Shown here one piece after another: positions 41,924 to 51,752 of a stretch of DNA of 64,000 nucleotides. The position numbers and the translations under genes were made by a program. Numbering within the stretch: the first letter of the stretch is position 1; each line of letters starts with the position of its first letter. The notes under the pieces were generated by a model. The model ran no database searches. It was not told the DNA's origin and worked only from the letters and a program-made list of their open reading frames with translations. This DNA comes from Chloroflexota bacterium (GTDB taxonomy: Bacteria > Chloroflexota > UBA6077 > JACCZL01), in the NCBI GenBank assembly GCA_020850535.1, contig JADZEM010000123.1, forward strand, positions 143,326 through 207,325, read 5' to 3'.

Positions 41924-42409
41924 ATGACCGACGAACCGACCGCCGCGCTCGGGTTTCCGTTGCCCGCACCATCCTTCGCCGTGCGGATCTTCACCCTCTG
42001 TGACCATGCCGAGGCGGTCGCCGCGAACTCCAAGCTGTACATCAACGGCGCGGGCGTCAGCGCGATCTGGACGGCCAACGTCCCCGGCCCGCTGACGCCG
42101 CTCTACCTCGCGCTCCGGCTGGCCGTCCCCTGGCAGCACACCACCGAGCCGTTCAACATCAAGATTCGGGCGCTCAACGCGGACCGCTCGCCGGTTGGCC
42201 GCGATCCCCTGTTCGAGCTGGACCCGGAGATCGGCCGGCCGCCCGGCCTGCGTCCCTGGGATGAGAGCGCCATCAACGGCGCGTTCGGCATCGGCGGCCT
42301 GCCGATCCAGGAGTACGGGACGATCTACTTCCACCTGGAAGTGGCCGGCGAGACGCTGGCCGTCCACCCGCTGAAGATCACGCCGATGCCGGCCGGCCAC
42401 CCCCGCTGA
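41924..42409 (+). CDS. DUF6941-like hypothetical protein
   Basis: A protein of 161 residues. It contains VRIFTLCDHAEAVAANSKLY followed by INGAGVSAIW, and ends with GTIYFHLEVAGETLAVHPLK. This looks like the DUF6941 family of small beta-sandwich proteins with unknown function. The ATG at 41924 follows GGAGGAGTC. No signal peptide. It lies 62 bp after the AAA/TPR gene and 229 bp before the glycosyltransferase operon, so it may be co-transcribed with the former. Confidence 0.65.
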   Translation: MTDEPTAALGFPLPAPSFAVRIFTLCDHAEAVAANSKLYINGAGVSAIWTANVPGPLTPLYLALRLAVPWQHTTEPFNIKIRALNADRSPVGRDPLFELDPEIGRPPGLRPWDESAINGAFGIGGLPIQEYGTIYFHLEVAGETLAVHPLKITPMPAGHPR

Positions 42410-42470
42410 TACCGCCCACCCCAGACTCGCAGACGGGTCGGGGCAAGGTTACTTAGGCACTTCCTTCGCA

Positions 42471-42493
42471 GGGTACCGGATGCGGCCGGTACC
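42471..42493. terminator. Hairpin upstream of the glycosyltransferase operon
   Basis: A perfect 9-bp stem, gggtaccgg (42471-42479) with ccggtaccc (42485-42493), and a 5-base loop. It lies 61 bp after the DUF6941 stop and 145 bp before the first glycosyltransferase start. It could end the upstream transcript or act as an operator of the operon. Confidence 0.5.
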
Positions 42494-42638
42494 CCTGGCT
42501 CGCCGCGCCGGTACTTCTGGGACATCACGCTCGCCCGTCCCGCCGCGTTTCCCATCACAGACGGCGGAGATCCGTCCTTCGCGGCGAGGCGCCTCGGGTG
42601 CATCGCGGGAGCTTTCCAGGGATGGAGCGTGTATCCTC

Positions 42639-44843
42639 ATGAAGCGTCAGCCGGGCGCGCGCCGGCAGACGCCGGCCACGCGCGCCCCGCTCCGTCTGCC
42701 GAATCTGCGTCGGCCAGACGGAGCGGGGCGTCTGCATCTCCCAGCCACCACCCCCGCAGCGAACCTGGTCGCTGCCGACCGGGCCGTCGCGCAGGGCGTC
42801 CCGCTGCACCAGGCCGGCCGCCTCGCCGAGGCTGAAGCCTGCTACCGCCAGGCCCTCGCCGTGGCCCCGGACCACCCCGACGCCCTGCACCTGCTCGGGT
42901 TGCTGGCGCACCAGGTCGGGCGGCCAGAGATCGCCGTGGCGCTGATCCGGCAGGCCATCGCCGTGACAGCGGACCGGCCAGCCTTCTACCTGAACCTTGG
43001 AGCAGCCCTCCAGGCGCAGGGACAGCTCGCAGAAGCGGTCATCGTCTGCCGACAGGCTCTCGCGCTGCGGCCAGCCTACCCCGAAGCCTTGAACAACCTC
43101 GGCGTCATGCTCCAGGCGCTCGGGCGCGTGGACGAAGCGATCCCCTGCTTCGAGCGTGCTATCGCCCTGCTGCCAGCCTACGCCGACGCCCACTTCAACC
43201 TCGGCGCGGCCTTCCAGGCCGACCGTCAGCCCGAGCGCGCCGTCGAGGCGTACCGGGCTGCTCTGGCGCTCCGGCCGGCCTATCCCGCCGCCCTCTACAA
43301 CCTCGGCAACACCCTCTGCCTGCTGGAGCAGTACGCTCCCGCCGCCGACGCCTACGAGGCCGTGCTGGCGCTCGAACCGGACCACGTCCAGGCCCACAAC
43401 AACCTCGGCGTGGCCCTCCAGGCCCTCGGGGAGCGCGACCGCGCCCTGGTCTGCTTCGAGCGGACGCTGCAGCTTGACCCTGCCTATACCCAGGCCGACA
43501 CCAACCGCGCCCACCTCTGGCGGGATCGCGGGCGGCTCGACGAGGCCAGCGCGGTCTACCGGCGCGTGCTGGCCGCCGACCCAACCGACGCCCAGGCCCA
43601 CAGCTGCCTGCTCCTCGTGCTCGACCACCAGGAGAGCGTCAGCGCCGAGCAGGCGCTGGCCGAGCGCCGGGCCTGGAACCTGCAGCACGCCCGCGCCCTG
43701 ACGCTGGCCGCGCCGCCCCACCCCAATGACCGCACCCCCGCCCGGCGGCTGCGCGTCGGCTACGTCTCCGGCGACTTCTACTACCACTCGGCCTCGACGG
43801 CGTTCCTGGAGATCATCCTCAACCACGATCCGTCCGTGGTCGAGGCCGTCTGCTACGCCACCGTCGCGAAGTCGGATGCCCAGACCGAGCGCATCAAGTC
43901 GCTGGTCCCGCGCTGGCGCGACATCACCCACCTGACCGACGCCGAGGCCGCCGAGCAGATCCGCGCCGACGAGATCGACATCCTGGTGGACCTTGGCGGG
44001 CACTCGGCCAGCGGCCGGCTGCTGATCTTCGCGCACAAACCGGCCCCCGTCCAGGTCACCGCCTGGGGCTACGTCACCGGCACCGGCCTCGACGCGATGG
44101 ACTACGTGCTGGCCGACCCGGTCGTCGTGCCGCCGGACGCCGAGCGCTGGTACCAGGAGCAGGTCGTCCATCTGCCGTGCTTCGTGACCTATGGGACGGT
44201 CCCACATACGCCGGACATCGTGCCGCCGCCGGTCCTCTCGCGCGGCACGGTCACCCTGGGCTCGTTCAACCGCTCGATCAAGATCACCGAGCTGACGCTC
44301 GATCTCTGGGGGCGCGTCCTCGCGGCCATGCCCGAGGCCCGGCTGCTCCTCAAGAGCCCCGGCCTGGACGACGACGACAACCGCACCCGCATCCTGGCCG
44401 GCCTCGGGCGGCAGGGCGTTGCGCCGGCCCGCGTCGAGATCCTCGGCCGCACGCCCCAGAGCGAGCACCTCGCCGCCTACGGGCAGATCGACATCCAGTT
44501 GGACCCGTTTCCGCACGGCGGCGGCGCGACCACCTTCGAAGGGCTGATGCAGGGCGTCCCCTGCGTCACCCTGCTCGGAGATCGAATCTCGGGGCGCGTG
44601 TCGGCCTCCCTGCTGGGGCAGGTCGGCCTTGAGGATCTGGTGGCAGGGACGCCCGAGCAGTACGTCGAGATCGTGCAGCGGCTTGCCGCCGATCCGGCCA
44701 GGCTGGCCCGCGAGCGCGAGACGCTCCGCCAGCGTGTGCTCGCCTCGCCGATGGGGAACGGCCCCGTCTACACCCGCGCCGTCGAGCGCGTCTACCGCGA
44801 CCTCTGGGAGCGCTGGCGCCAGGAAGGGATGGTCGTCCGATGA
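42639..44843 (+). CDS. TPR/OGT-type (GT41) glycosyltransferase 1 of 6
   Basis: A protein of 734 residues. About eight TPR units (e.g. AEACYRQALAVAPDHPDALH) span roughly 50-340, then the GT41 catalytic region: RVGYVSGDFYYHSAS with the catalytic-base-position His383, DEIDILVDLGGHSASGRLL, APVQVTAWGYVTGTGLDAMD, FNRSIKI with Lys548 (equivalent to the UDP-binding Lys of OGT), and DPFPHGGGATTFEGLMQGVP. By family, it transfers a sugar (often GlcNAc) from a UDP-sugar to Ser/Thr of proteins bound by the TPR. No signal peptide, so cytoplasmic. The ATG at 42639 is used; the upstream frame is non-coding. Its stop overlaps the next start (ATGA). Confidence 0.9.
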   Translation: MKRQPGARRQTPATRAPLRLPNLRRPDGAGRLHLPATTPAANLVAADRAVAQGVPLHQAGRLAEAEACYRQALAVAPDHPDALHLLGLLAHQVGRPEIAVALIRQAIAVTADRPAFYLNLGAALQAQGQLAEAVIVCRQALALRPAYPEALNNLGVMLQALGRVDEAIPCFERAIALLPAYADAHFNLGAAFQADRQPERAVEAYRAALALRPAYPAALYNLGNTLCLLEQYAPAADAYEAVLALEPDHVQAHNNLGVALQALGERDRALVCFERTLQLDPAYTQADTNRAHLWRDRGRLDEASAVYRRVLAADPTDAQAHSCLLLVLDHQESVSAEQALAERRAWNLQHARALTLAAPPHPNDRTPARRLRVGYVSGDFYYHSASTAFLEIILNHDPSVVEAVCYATVAKSDAQTERIKSLVPRWRDITHLTDAEAAEQIRADEIDILVDLGGHSASGRLLIFAHKPAPVQVTAWGYVTGTGLDAMDYVLADPVVVPPDAERWYQEQVVHLPCFVTYGTVPHTPDIVPPPVLSRGTVTLGSFNRSIKITELTLDLWGRVLAAMPEARLLLKSPGLDDDDNRTRILAGLGRQGVAPARVEILGRTPQSEHLAAYGQIDIQLDPFPHGGGATTFEGLMQGVPCVTLLGDRISGRVSASLLGQVGLEDLVAGTPEQYVEIVQRLAADPARLARERETLRQRVLASPMGNGPVYTRAVERVYRDLWERWRQEGMVVR

Positions 44844-47143
44844 CCGTCATCGACATCAGCGGGCTGCTGGCCGAAGGGCTGGCCGCCCACCAGGCCGGCC
44901 GCCTCGCCGAAGCCGAACAGCGTTATCGCCGCGCCCTGACCACCGACCCGGCCAACCCAGACGCCCTCCACCTGATCGGCGTGGTGGCCCTCCAGAACGG
45001 CCGGCCAGCCGACGCCGCCGCCAGCGTGCAGCAGGCCATCAGCGTCGCCCCGGGCCAGCCGACCTACTGGAACACCCTCGGCGTGGCCCAGCAGGCAGAG
45101 GGCCGGTTGGACGATGCCGCCGACAGCTTCGCACGGGCCGTCGAGCTGGCCCCGGCCTACGCGGATGGCTGGGTCAACCTTGCCGCGATCCACCAGCAGC
45201 GCGGCGACCGCCCCGCCGAGGCCGCGGCCCTGGAGCGGGTGACCGCCCTCCAGCCGGCCAACGCCCTCGCCTGGAGTCAGCGCGGCATGCTGGCCTACGC
45301 CGCCGACCGCCTGAACGAGGCCTGTGACTGCTTTCGCGAGGCCGCCGCTCTCCAGCCCGACGCCGCCGGCGCGTGGTCGAACCTGGGGGCGGCACAGCTA
45401 CGCCTGGGGCTGCTCGCCGACGCCGAAGCGAACCAGCGTCGGGCCGTGGCGCTCGACCCGAACTCGATTGCCGCCTGGAACAACCTGGGCAACGTGCTGG
45501 TGGCGCGCTGCCGTTGGCAGGAGGCCGCCGAGGTGCTGGTCGGCGTCGTCCAGTGCGCGCCAGACGATCCGAACGGCTGGACGAACTTCGGGCACGCGCT
45601 GGCCGGCCTCGACCGCTACCAGGAGGCGCAGGACGCCTTCCAGCACGCGCTCGACCTCAACCCGAGCCTGCCGGCGGCGCTCGTCGGCATGGGCGACTGC
45701 ATCCAGAAGCTGCAGCACGCCTCGGCCGCCGTCTCCTGGTACGAGCGCGCCCTGGCGATCCAGCCTGACAACCCGGACGCCTGCGAGCACTACGGCGTGG
45801 CCCTCCAGACCCTCGCACGGCTCCCCGAGGCCGAGGCGATGTTCCGCCGCTGCATCGCCCTCGATCCCGAGCGCGCCCAGATCCACAGCGCGGTGATCTT
45901 CGTGCTGGATTTGCAGGAGGGCGCGGAGGCCGCCGCCGCCGAGGAGCGCCGCCGCTGGAACGCCCACTTCGGCCGCCAGCCGGGCGCCGCGCCGGCCGTC
46001 CACCTCCAAGACCGCACGCCCTCACGCCGGCTGCGGGTCGGCTACGTCTCGGCAGATTTCCGCCACCACTCGGCGGCCTACGCCATCCTGCCGATCCTGC
46101 GCGCCCACGACCGCGCCCAGGTCGAGGTCTTCTGCTACTCGGGCGTCCGTCAGTCGGATCACGTCACGGCGCAGATCCGCAGTCTCGCGGACGGCTGGCA
46201 CGACGTGGCGCAGCTCAACGACGACGAGCTGGCCGCCCTGATCCGCTACGACCGGATCGACATCCTGGTGGACCTGTCCGGCCACTCCGGCGACAACCGC
46301 CTGACCGTCTTCGCCCACGAGCCGGCCCCGGTTCAGGTCACCGCCTGGGGCTACGCCGCCAGCACCGGCCTCAACACGATGCGCTACTTCCTGGCAGACG
46401 CCGTGGTGGTACCGCCCGAGGCCCGCACGGCCTACTCTGAAGAGGTCATCTCACTGCCGAGCGTCCTCTGCTACGAGGCCCCGCCGTACCTGCCCAGACT
46501 GACCCAGCTGCCAGCCGCCAGCCGTGGCTACGTGACCTTCGGCGCGTTCAATCGGCTGCCCAAAGTCTCGGATGACGCCGTCGCCACCTGGGGCAAGGTG
46601 CTCGCTGCCGTCCCGACCGCCCGGCTGCTGCTCAAGTGCAGCGGCGCGGACATCTCGCCCGAGCGCGAGCGGCTGCTGGCGCGGCTGGCCGGGGCCGGCA
46701 TCGCTCCGGAGCGTGTCACGCTGCTCGGCTCGACGCCCCACCCCGACCACCTCGCCGCGCACGCCGAGATCGACATCATGCTGGACACCTTCCCGCAGAG
46801 CGGCGGCATCACCACGCTGGACGCCCTGGTCATGGGCGTGCCGGTGGTCACGCTGCTCGGTGAGCGGGTGCCGGGGCGCGTCTCGGCCTCGTTCCTGACG
46901 ACGCTCGGTCTGAGCGACCTCGTCACGAGCACGCCGCGGCAGTACGTCGAGATCGCGGCGCGGCTGGCCGGCGATCTCCCGCGCCTCCAGCACGAGCGCG
47001 CGACGCTGCGAGAGCGGCTCTACGCCTCGCCCATCGGGAACGCCCCGCTGTACACCCGCGCCGTCGAAGCGATCTACCAACAGCTCTGGCAGCGCTGGCT
47101 GGCCGAGGATACGGCTGCCGACCCGCAGGCCGAGGTCGCCTGA
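44840..47143 (+). CDS. TPR/OGT-type (GT41) glycosyltransferase 2 of 6
   Basis: A protein of 767 residues starting MTVIDISGLLAEGLAAHQAG with no N-terminal tail before the TPRs. About nine to ten TPR units (FWN/YWN variants such as PTYWNTLGVAQQAEGRLDDA) precede the catalytic half: VGYVSADFRHHSAAY with His410, DRIDILVDLSGHSGDNRLTV, FNRLPKV with Lys575, and DTFPQSGGITTLDALVMGVP. The sequence has Q in place of the H found in the others at the FPHGGG site (FPQSGG). ATGA overlap with gene 1; TGATG contact with gene 3. It groups with genes 3 and 4 by its TPR style. Confidence 0.9.
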   Translation: MTVIDISGLLAEGLAAHQAGRLAEAEQRYRRALTTDPANPDALHLIGVVALQNGRPADAAASVQQAISVAPGQPTYWNTLGVAQQAEGRLDDAADSFARAVELAPAYADGWVNLAAIHQQRGDRPAEAAALERVTALQPANALAWSQRGMLAYAADRLNEACDCFREAAALQPDAAGAWSNLGAAQLRLGLLADAEANQRRAVALDPNSIAAWNNLGNVLVARCRWQEAAEVLVGVVQCAPDDPNGWTNFGHALAGLDRYQEAQDAFQHALDLNPSLPAALVGMGDCIQKLQHASAAVSWYERALAIQPDNPDACEHYGVALQTLARLPEAEAMFRRCIALDPERAQIHSAVIFVLDLQEGAEAAAAEERRRWNAHFGRQPGAAPAVHLQDRTPSRRLRVGYVSADFRHHSAAYAILPILRAHDRAQVEVFCYSGVRQSDHVTAQIRSLADGWHDVAQLNDDELAALIRYDRIDILVDLSGHSGDNRLTVFAHEPAPVQVTAWGYAASTGLNTMRYFLADAVVVPPEARTAYSEEVISLPSVLCYEAPPYLPRLTQLPAASRGYVTFGAFNRLPKVSDDAVATWGKVLAAVPTARLLLKCSGADISPERERLLARLAGAGIAPERVTLLGSTPHPDHLAAHAEIDIMLDTFPQSGGITTLDALVMGVPVVTLLGERVPGRVSASFLTTLGLSDLVTSTPRQYVEIAARLAGDLPRLQHERATLRERLYASPIGNAPLYTRAVEAIYQQLWQRWLAEDTAADPQAEVA

Positions 47144-49359
47144 TGAAGACCAAGGACGTGGGCACGCTGCTGGCCCAGGCCCTGGCCGCCCACCAGTCTG
47201 GCCGCCTCGCGGACGCCGAGCGGCTGTACCGGCGCGTCTTGCAGGCCCAGCCAGCCAACCCGGACGCCCTGCACCTGCTGGGCGTGGTGGCGCTGCAGAG
47301 CGGTCGGCACGCCGAAGCCGTCACGTCGATTCGCCGCGCGCTGGACGCCATGCCCGGTCAGGTGAACTTCTGGAACTCGCTGGCCATCGTCTACCAGCAG
47401 CAAGGCGACCTCCCGGCCGAGGCCGACGCCTGGGCACAGGTGACCGCCCTGCAGCCGGGGCACGCGGCTGCCTGGAGACGCCGCGGCGAGCTGGCCTACG
47501 TCCAGGATCAGCCAGAGCTGGCCTGTGAGTGCCTGCGCCAGTGCGCCGCCCTGGCCCCGAACGACGTGGACGTCTGGTCGAACCTGGGGGTCATCCAGCT
47601 GCGGCTCTGGCGGCTCGCGGACGCCGAGGCCAGCCTGCGGCGCGCCCTGGCCCTGCAACCCGATTCGCTGAGCGCCCAGACCAATCTCGGGGCGGTCCTG
47701 GTGGCCGACTCGCGCTGGCCGGAGGCGCTCGCGGCGCTGGAGATCGTCACCCGGCGCGCCCCTGACGATCCGAAAGGCTGGCTCAACCTGGGGCACACCT
47801 TCCAGGGGCTGGACCGCTTCGAGGAGGCGCTGGCCGCGTTCGACCGCGCGCTGACGCTGGCTCCCGACCTCGGGCCGGCCATGATCGGCAAGGGCGACGC
47901 CTACCAGGGGCTCTCCGATCAGCACACGGCCCTGCGCTGGTACGAGGCGGCTCTGCGCGTCTCCCCCACCGAGCTGATCCTCCACGAGCACATCGCCGCC
48001 GCCCAGCAGGCGCTCGGGCAGGTGGACGCCGCCATCAGCACGCTGCGGCACTGCCTGACCCTGGACCCCGCCTGTGACCGCAACCACAGCAACCTGATCT
48101 TTGCCCTGGATCACCACGAGGGCCACGGCGCGGCGGCCTGGGACGAGCGGCTGGCCTGGAACCGCTCGGTCAGTACGCGCACCCGCCACCTGCGCCGCCC
48201 GCACACCAACGACCGCACCCCAGATCGTCCCCTGCGCGTCGGCTACGTCTCGGCGGACTACCGCTTCCACTCGGCTGGCTTCGCGGTGCTGCCGGTCCTC
48301 AAGGCCCACGACCGGGCGAAGGTGCGGGTCTACTGCTACTCGAACGTCAAGCGGCACGACCAGATCACCGATCAGGCCCGGGGCATCGCCGATGTCTGGC
48401 ACGACGTGGAGCGGCTGACCGACGACGAGCTGGCGGCCCTGATCCGCCGCGACGAGATCGACATCCTGGTTGATCTGGCCGGGCATGCCGCCGACAACCG
48501 ACTGCCGGTCTTCGCGCAGGCGCCCGCGCCGGTCCAGGTCACCGCCTGGGGCTACGCCACCGGCACCGGCCTGGAGACGGTCCAGTACTTCCTGGTCGAT
48601 CCGTACATCGTGCCGCCGGACGCTCGCCGCTGGTACACCGAAGAGATCATCACCTTGCCCACGCTGATGTGCTACGAAGCGCCGTGCGGGCTGCCGCCGC
48701 TCTCGGAATCGCCGTTCCTCTCGCACGGGCACGTCACCCTCGGGGCGTTCAACCGCCTGGAGAAGATCAGCACCGCCACCCGCGAGACCTGGGCACGGCT
48801 GCTGGCGGCAACGCCGAATGCCCACCTCGTCGTGAAGACCGGCGGACGGACGGCGCAGGGCCGCCAGAGCCTGGTGGACGAGCTGGTTGCGCGCGGCGCG
48901 CCTCGGGACCGCATCACGATCCTCGGCGCGACGCCCCAGTACGAGAACCTGATCGCGCTGGGGGAGATCGACATCCTGCTGGACACGTTCCCGCACGGCG
49001 GCGGCATCACCTCTATCGAGGCGCTGCTGATGGGGACGCCGGTCGTCACGATGCTCGGCGAGCGGGTCTCCGGCCGGGTCTCAGCCTCGTTCTTGAACAC
49101 CCTCGGCCTGGACGACCTCGTCGCACGGACGCCCGACGCGTACATCGCGACCGTCCAGCGGCTCGCCGCCGACCGCGAGCAGCTCCTGCACGAGCGAACC
49201 ACCCTCCGCGAGCGCATCCTGGCCAGCCCGATGGGCGACCCGGCCATCTTTACCGCCGCACTCGAAGCCGTCTACCGCGGCCTCTGGCAGCGCTGGTGTC
49301 AGAGCGGCCAGACCGCTGCCGCCCGTACCGCTGTCGCTGATGACGAGGCCGCCGCATGA
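47143..49359 (+). CDS. TPR/OGT-type (GT41) glycosyltransferase 3 of 6
   Basis: A protein of 738 residues starting MKTKDVGTLLAQALAAHQSG. TPR region about 10-325, then VGYVSADYRFHSAGF with His376, DEIDILVDLAGHAADNRLPV, PVQVTAWGYATGTGLETVQY, FNRLEKI with Lys541, and DTFPHGGGITSIEALLMGTP. It starts on the last base of the previous stop (TGATG) and its own stop overlaps gene 4's start by 4 bp (ATGA). All catalytic landmarks are intact. The acceptor protein is unknown; no flagellin or adhesin gene is in the window. Confidence 0.9.
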   Translation: MKTKDVGTLLAQALAAHQSGRLADAERLYRRVLQAQPANPDALHLLGVVALQSGRHAEAVTSIRRALDAMPGQVNFWNSLAIVYQQQGDLPAEADAWAQVTALQPGHAAAWRRRGELAYVQDQPELACECLRQCAALAPNDVDVWSNLGVIQLRLWRLADAEASLRRALALQPDSLSAQTNLGAVLVADSRWPEALAALEIVTRRAPDDPKGWLNLGHTFQGLDRFEEALAAFDRALTLAPDLGPAMIGKGDAYQGLSDQHTALRWYEAALRVSPTELILHEHIAAAQQALGQVDAAISTLRHCLTLDPACDRNHSNLIFALDHHEGHGAAAWDERLAWNRSVSTRTRHLRRPHTNDRTPDRPLRVGYVSADYRFHSAGFAVLPVLKAHDRAKVRVYCYSNVKRHDQITDQARGIADVWHDVERLTDDELAALIRRDEIDILVDLAGHAADNRLPVFAQAPAPVQVTAWGYATGTGLETVQYFLVDPYIVPPDARRWYTEEIITLPTLMCYEAPCGLPPLSESPFLSHGHVTLGAFNRLEKISTATRETWARLLAATPNAHLVVKTGGRTAQGRQSLVDELVARGAPRDRITILGATPQYENLIALGEIDILLDTFPHGGGITSIEALLMGTPVVTMLGERVSGRVSASFLNTLGLDDLVARTPDAYIATVQRLAADREQLLHERTTLRERILASPMGDPAIFTAALEAVYRGLWQRWCQSGQTAAARTAVADDEAAA

Positions 49360-51752
49360 GCGTCGCGTCGTCGCAGGCCGCCCTGGCGCGGGCCGTCGAG
49401 CACCACCAGGCCGGGCGGCTCCCGCAGGCCGAGGCCGGCTACCGGGCGGTGCTCTCGAAGCAGCCGGGCCAGCCCGATGCCCTCCACCTGCTCGCCGTGC
49501 TCAAGCTCCAGCAGGGCCGCCTGCCCGAGGGCGTCCGCCTGGCGCGACAGGCCGCACAGGCCGCCCCCGAGCAGCCGAGCTTCTGGAACACCCTCGGCGC
49601 TGCCGAGCAGGCCGCCGGCGATCTCGGTGCTGCCGCCTCGGCCTTCCTCCGGGCCGTCCGGCTGGCCCCGGCCTACGCCGAAGCCTGGAACGGGCTGGCG
49701 ACCGTCGCACAGCTGTCGGGAGACGCCGCCGCCGAGGAGGCCGCCCTCGAACGGGTCACCGAGCTGCAGCCAGCCTACGCACCGGCCTGGGGCCGACGCG
49801 GCGTGCTGGCGTTCCTGGCCGGCCGCGCGGCCGAGGCCGCCGAACACTTCACGCGGGCCGTAAGACTCGCCCCGCAGGACGTGGCCGCTCGCAGCAACCT
49901 GGGAGCGGTCCAGATCCACCGCGAACAGTACGAAGAGGCGGCAGCCACGCTGCGGCAGGCGCTGGCCCTCCAGCCAGACGCCCTGGACACCCTCAGCAAC
50001 CTCGGGACGGCGCTGGTGGCCCTCAGCCATTGGGACGAGACGGTCCTGGTGCTGGAGCGGCTGGTCAGCCGCGCCCCGGACCACGTGGCCGGCTGGCTGA
50101 ACCTGGGCCGAGCCTACCTCGGCCTCGAACGTCACGGCGAGGCCATCAGGGCCTTCGAGCGCGTGCTGGCACTCGCGCCGGGCCACGCGGCCGCCGAGCG
50201 CGCCCTGGGCGACACGTTCCTCCAGCAGGGCCAGCCTTTGCGGGCCATCGGCTGCTACGAGCGCGCCCTGGCCGGCGCCCCGCGTGACCCTGACGCCTAC
50301 GAGCACCTGGAGCTGGCTGTCCAGCAGCTTGGCCGCCCGGCTGAAGGCAGCAACGCCCCCGTCACCCTGGCCGAGAACCTCGCGCGGCTGGTCTCCGCCC
50401 TCCGCACAACCCTGGCCGACGATCCGCCCTGGCCCCAGACCATGAGCTACGCCATCGTCGCGCTGGACGTGACGCCGGGCGCTGAGGCCGAGGCCCAGGA
50501 GCTGCGCCGGCGCTGGAACGCCCGGTTCGGGCGGCCGGCTGGCGCGCCGGGGGTCGTCCACAACAACCGCCGCGATCCCGGCCGCCCGCTGCGTGTCGGC
50601 TACGTATCAGCCGACTTCCGCCACCACTCGGCGGCCTTCTTGATCCTGCCGATCCTCCGCGCGCACGACCGCTCCCAGGTGACCGTCGTCTGCTACTCCG
50701 GTGTCACGAAGCCGGACCCGGTCACCGAGGCGTGCCAGGGGCTCGCAGACCTCTGGCGGGAGACGGCCCAGCTCTCGGACGACGAGCTTGAGCGGCTGAT
50801 CCGCCAGGACGAGATCGACGTGCTGGTGGACCTCTCCGGCCACACCCGCGCCAACCGCCTCGCCGTCTTCGCCCGGGAGGCCGCCCCGGTCCAGGTCACG
50901 GCCTGGGGCTACGCGACGGGCACCGGCCTCGCCGCGATGCACTACTTCCTGGCCGACGAGATCGTGGCGCCGCCGAACGCCTATCCGTCCTACTCGGAGA
51001 CGGTCGTCAACCTCCCGAACGTGGTCTGCTACGAGCCGCCGTTCGGCATGCCCGAGGTCGCGCCGGCGCCGTGGCTCACCCGTGGATACCTGACGTTCGG
51101 GGCGTTCAACCGCCTGACCAAGATCACGCCCGAGAGCATCACGGCCTGGGGGCGGGTGCTGCTGGCCGCCCTGGACACGCGCCTCATCATCAAGAGCGGC
51201 GGGCTGGAGACGGACGCCCCGGACCGACGGCTGCTCGAAGAACGGCTGACGACGATGGGCGTCGCCCCCGAGCGGGTGACCGTCCTCGGCGGCACCCCGC
51301 AGGGCGAGCATTTCGCGGCCCATGCCGGGGTAGACCTCCTGCTCGACACCTTCCCGCACTGCGGCGGCGTAACCACCCTGGACGGCCTCTACATGGGCGT
51401 CCCGACCGTCACCCTGCTGGGCGAGCAGGTCGCAGGCCGGCTGTCGGCCTCGTTCCAGGCCGCCCTCGACATGGACGACCTCGTCGCCAGCACGGTAGAC
51501 GAGTACGTCGAGATCGCCGCCCGCTTCGCCACCGATCCGGCCCGCCGCGCGTGGCTGGCCGAGCAGCGCCCCACCCTGCGGGATCGGCTGCTTGTGTCCC
51601 CGATGGGGAACGCCGCCGCCTACACCCGGGCCGTGGAAGCAGCCTACCGTCAGATGTGGCAGCGCTGGTGCGCCACCGGCAGCCACACGAGAAGCATCCC
51701 CATTCCCAACGCACCGGCCCCAGTGCCCCCTGCGAGGAGCCCGTCAGCATGA
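49356..51752 (+). CDS. TPR/OGT-type (GT41) glycosyltransferase 4 of 6
   Basis: A protein of 798 residues, the longest of the set. TPRs run from about 5 to 330 (PSFWNTLGAAEQAAGDLGAA). They are followed by a stretch around 330-385 that departs from the repeat pattern (EGSNAPVTLAENLARLVSAL), which accounts for the extra length. Catalytic half: VGYVSADFRHHSAAF with His424, DEIDVLVDLSGHTRANRLAV, FNRLTKI with Lys589, and DTFPHCGGVTTLDGLYMGVP. The C-terminal tail (IPIPNAPAPVPPARSPSA) is Pro-rich. ATGA overlaps on both sides. Confidence 0.9.
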   Translation: MSVASSQAALARAVEHHQAGRLPQAEAGYRAVLSKQPGQPDALHLLAVLKLQQGRLPEGVRLARQAAQAAPEQPSFWNTLGAAEQAAGDLGAAASAFLRAVRLAPAYAEAWNGLATVAQLSGDAAAEEAALERVTELQPAYAPAWGRRGVLAFLAGRAAEAAEHFTRAVRLAPQDVAARSNLGAVQIHREQYEEAAATLRQALALQPDALDTLSNLGTALVALSHWDETVLVLERLVSRAPDHVAGWLNLGRAYLGLERHGEAIRAFERVLALAPGHAAAERALGDTFLQQGQPLRAIGCYERALAGAPRDPDAYEHLELAVQQLGRPAEGSNAPVTLAENLARLVSALRTTLADDPPWPQTMSYAIVALDVTPGAEAEAQELRRRWNARFGRPAGAPGVVHNNRRDPGRPLRVGYVSADFRHHSAAFLILPILRAHDRSQVTVVCYSGVTKPDPVTEACQGLADLWRETAQLSDDELERLIRQDEIDVLVDLSGHTRANRLAVFAREAAPVQVTAWGYATGTGLAAMHYFLADEIVAPPNAYPSYSETVVNLPNVVCYEPPFGMPEVAPAPWLTRGYLTFGAFNRLTKITPESITAWGRVLLAALDTRLIIKSGGLETDAPDRRLLEERLTTMGVAPERVTVLGGTPQGEHFAAHAGVDLLLDTFPHCGGVTTLDGLYMGVPTVTLLGEQVAGRLSASFQAALDMDDLVASTVDEYVEIAARFATDPARRAWLAEQRPTLRDRLLVSPMGNAAAYTRAVEAAYRQMWQRWCATGSHTRSIPIPNAPAPVPPARSPSA

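Noticed and set aside
42555..44516. A 653-codon minus-strand frame opposite glycosyltransferase 1, and similar long antisense frames across the other five
   Set aside because: Low-complexity Gly/Arg/Val/Asp composition mirrors the TPR codon pattern of the true genes; starts and motifs are missing.
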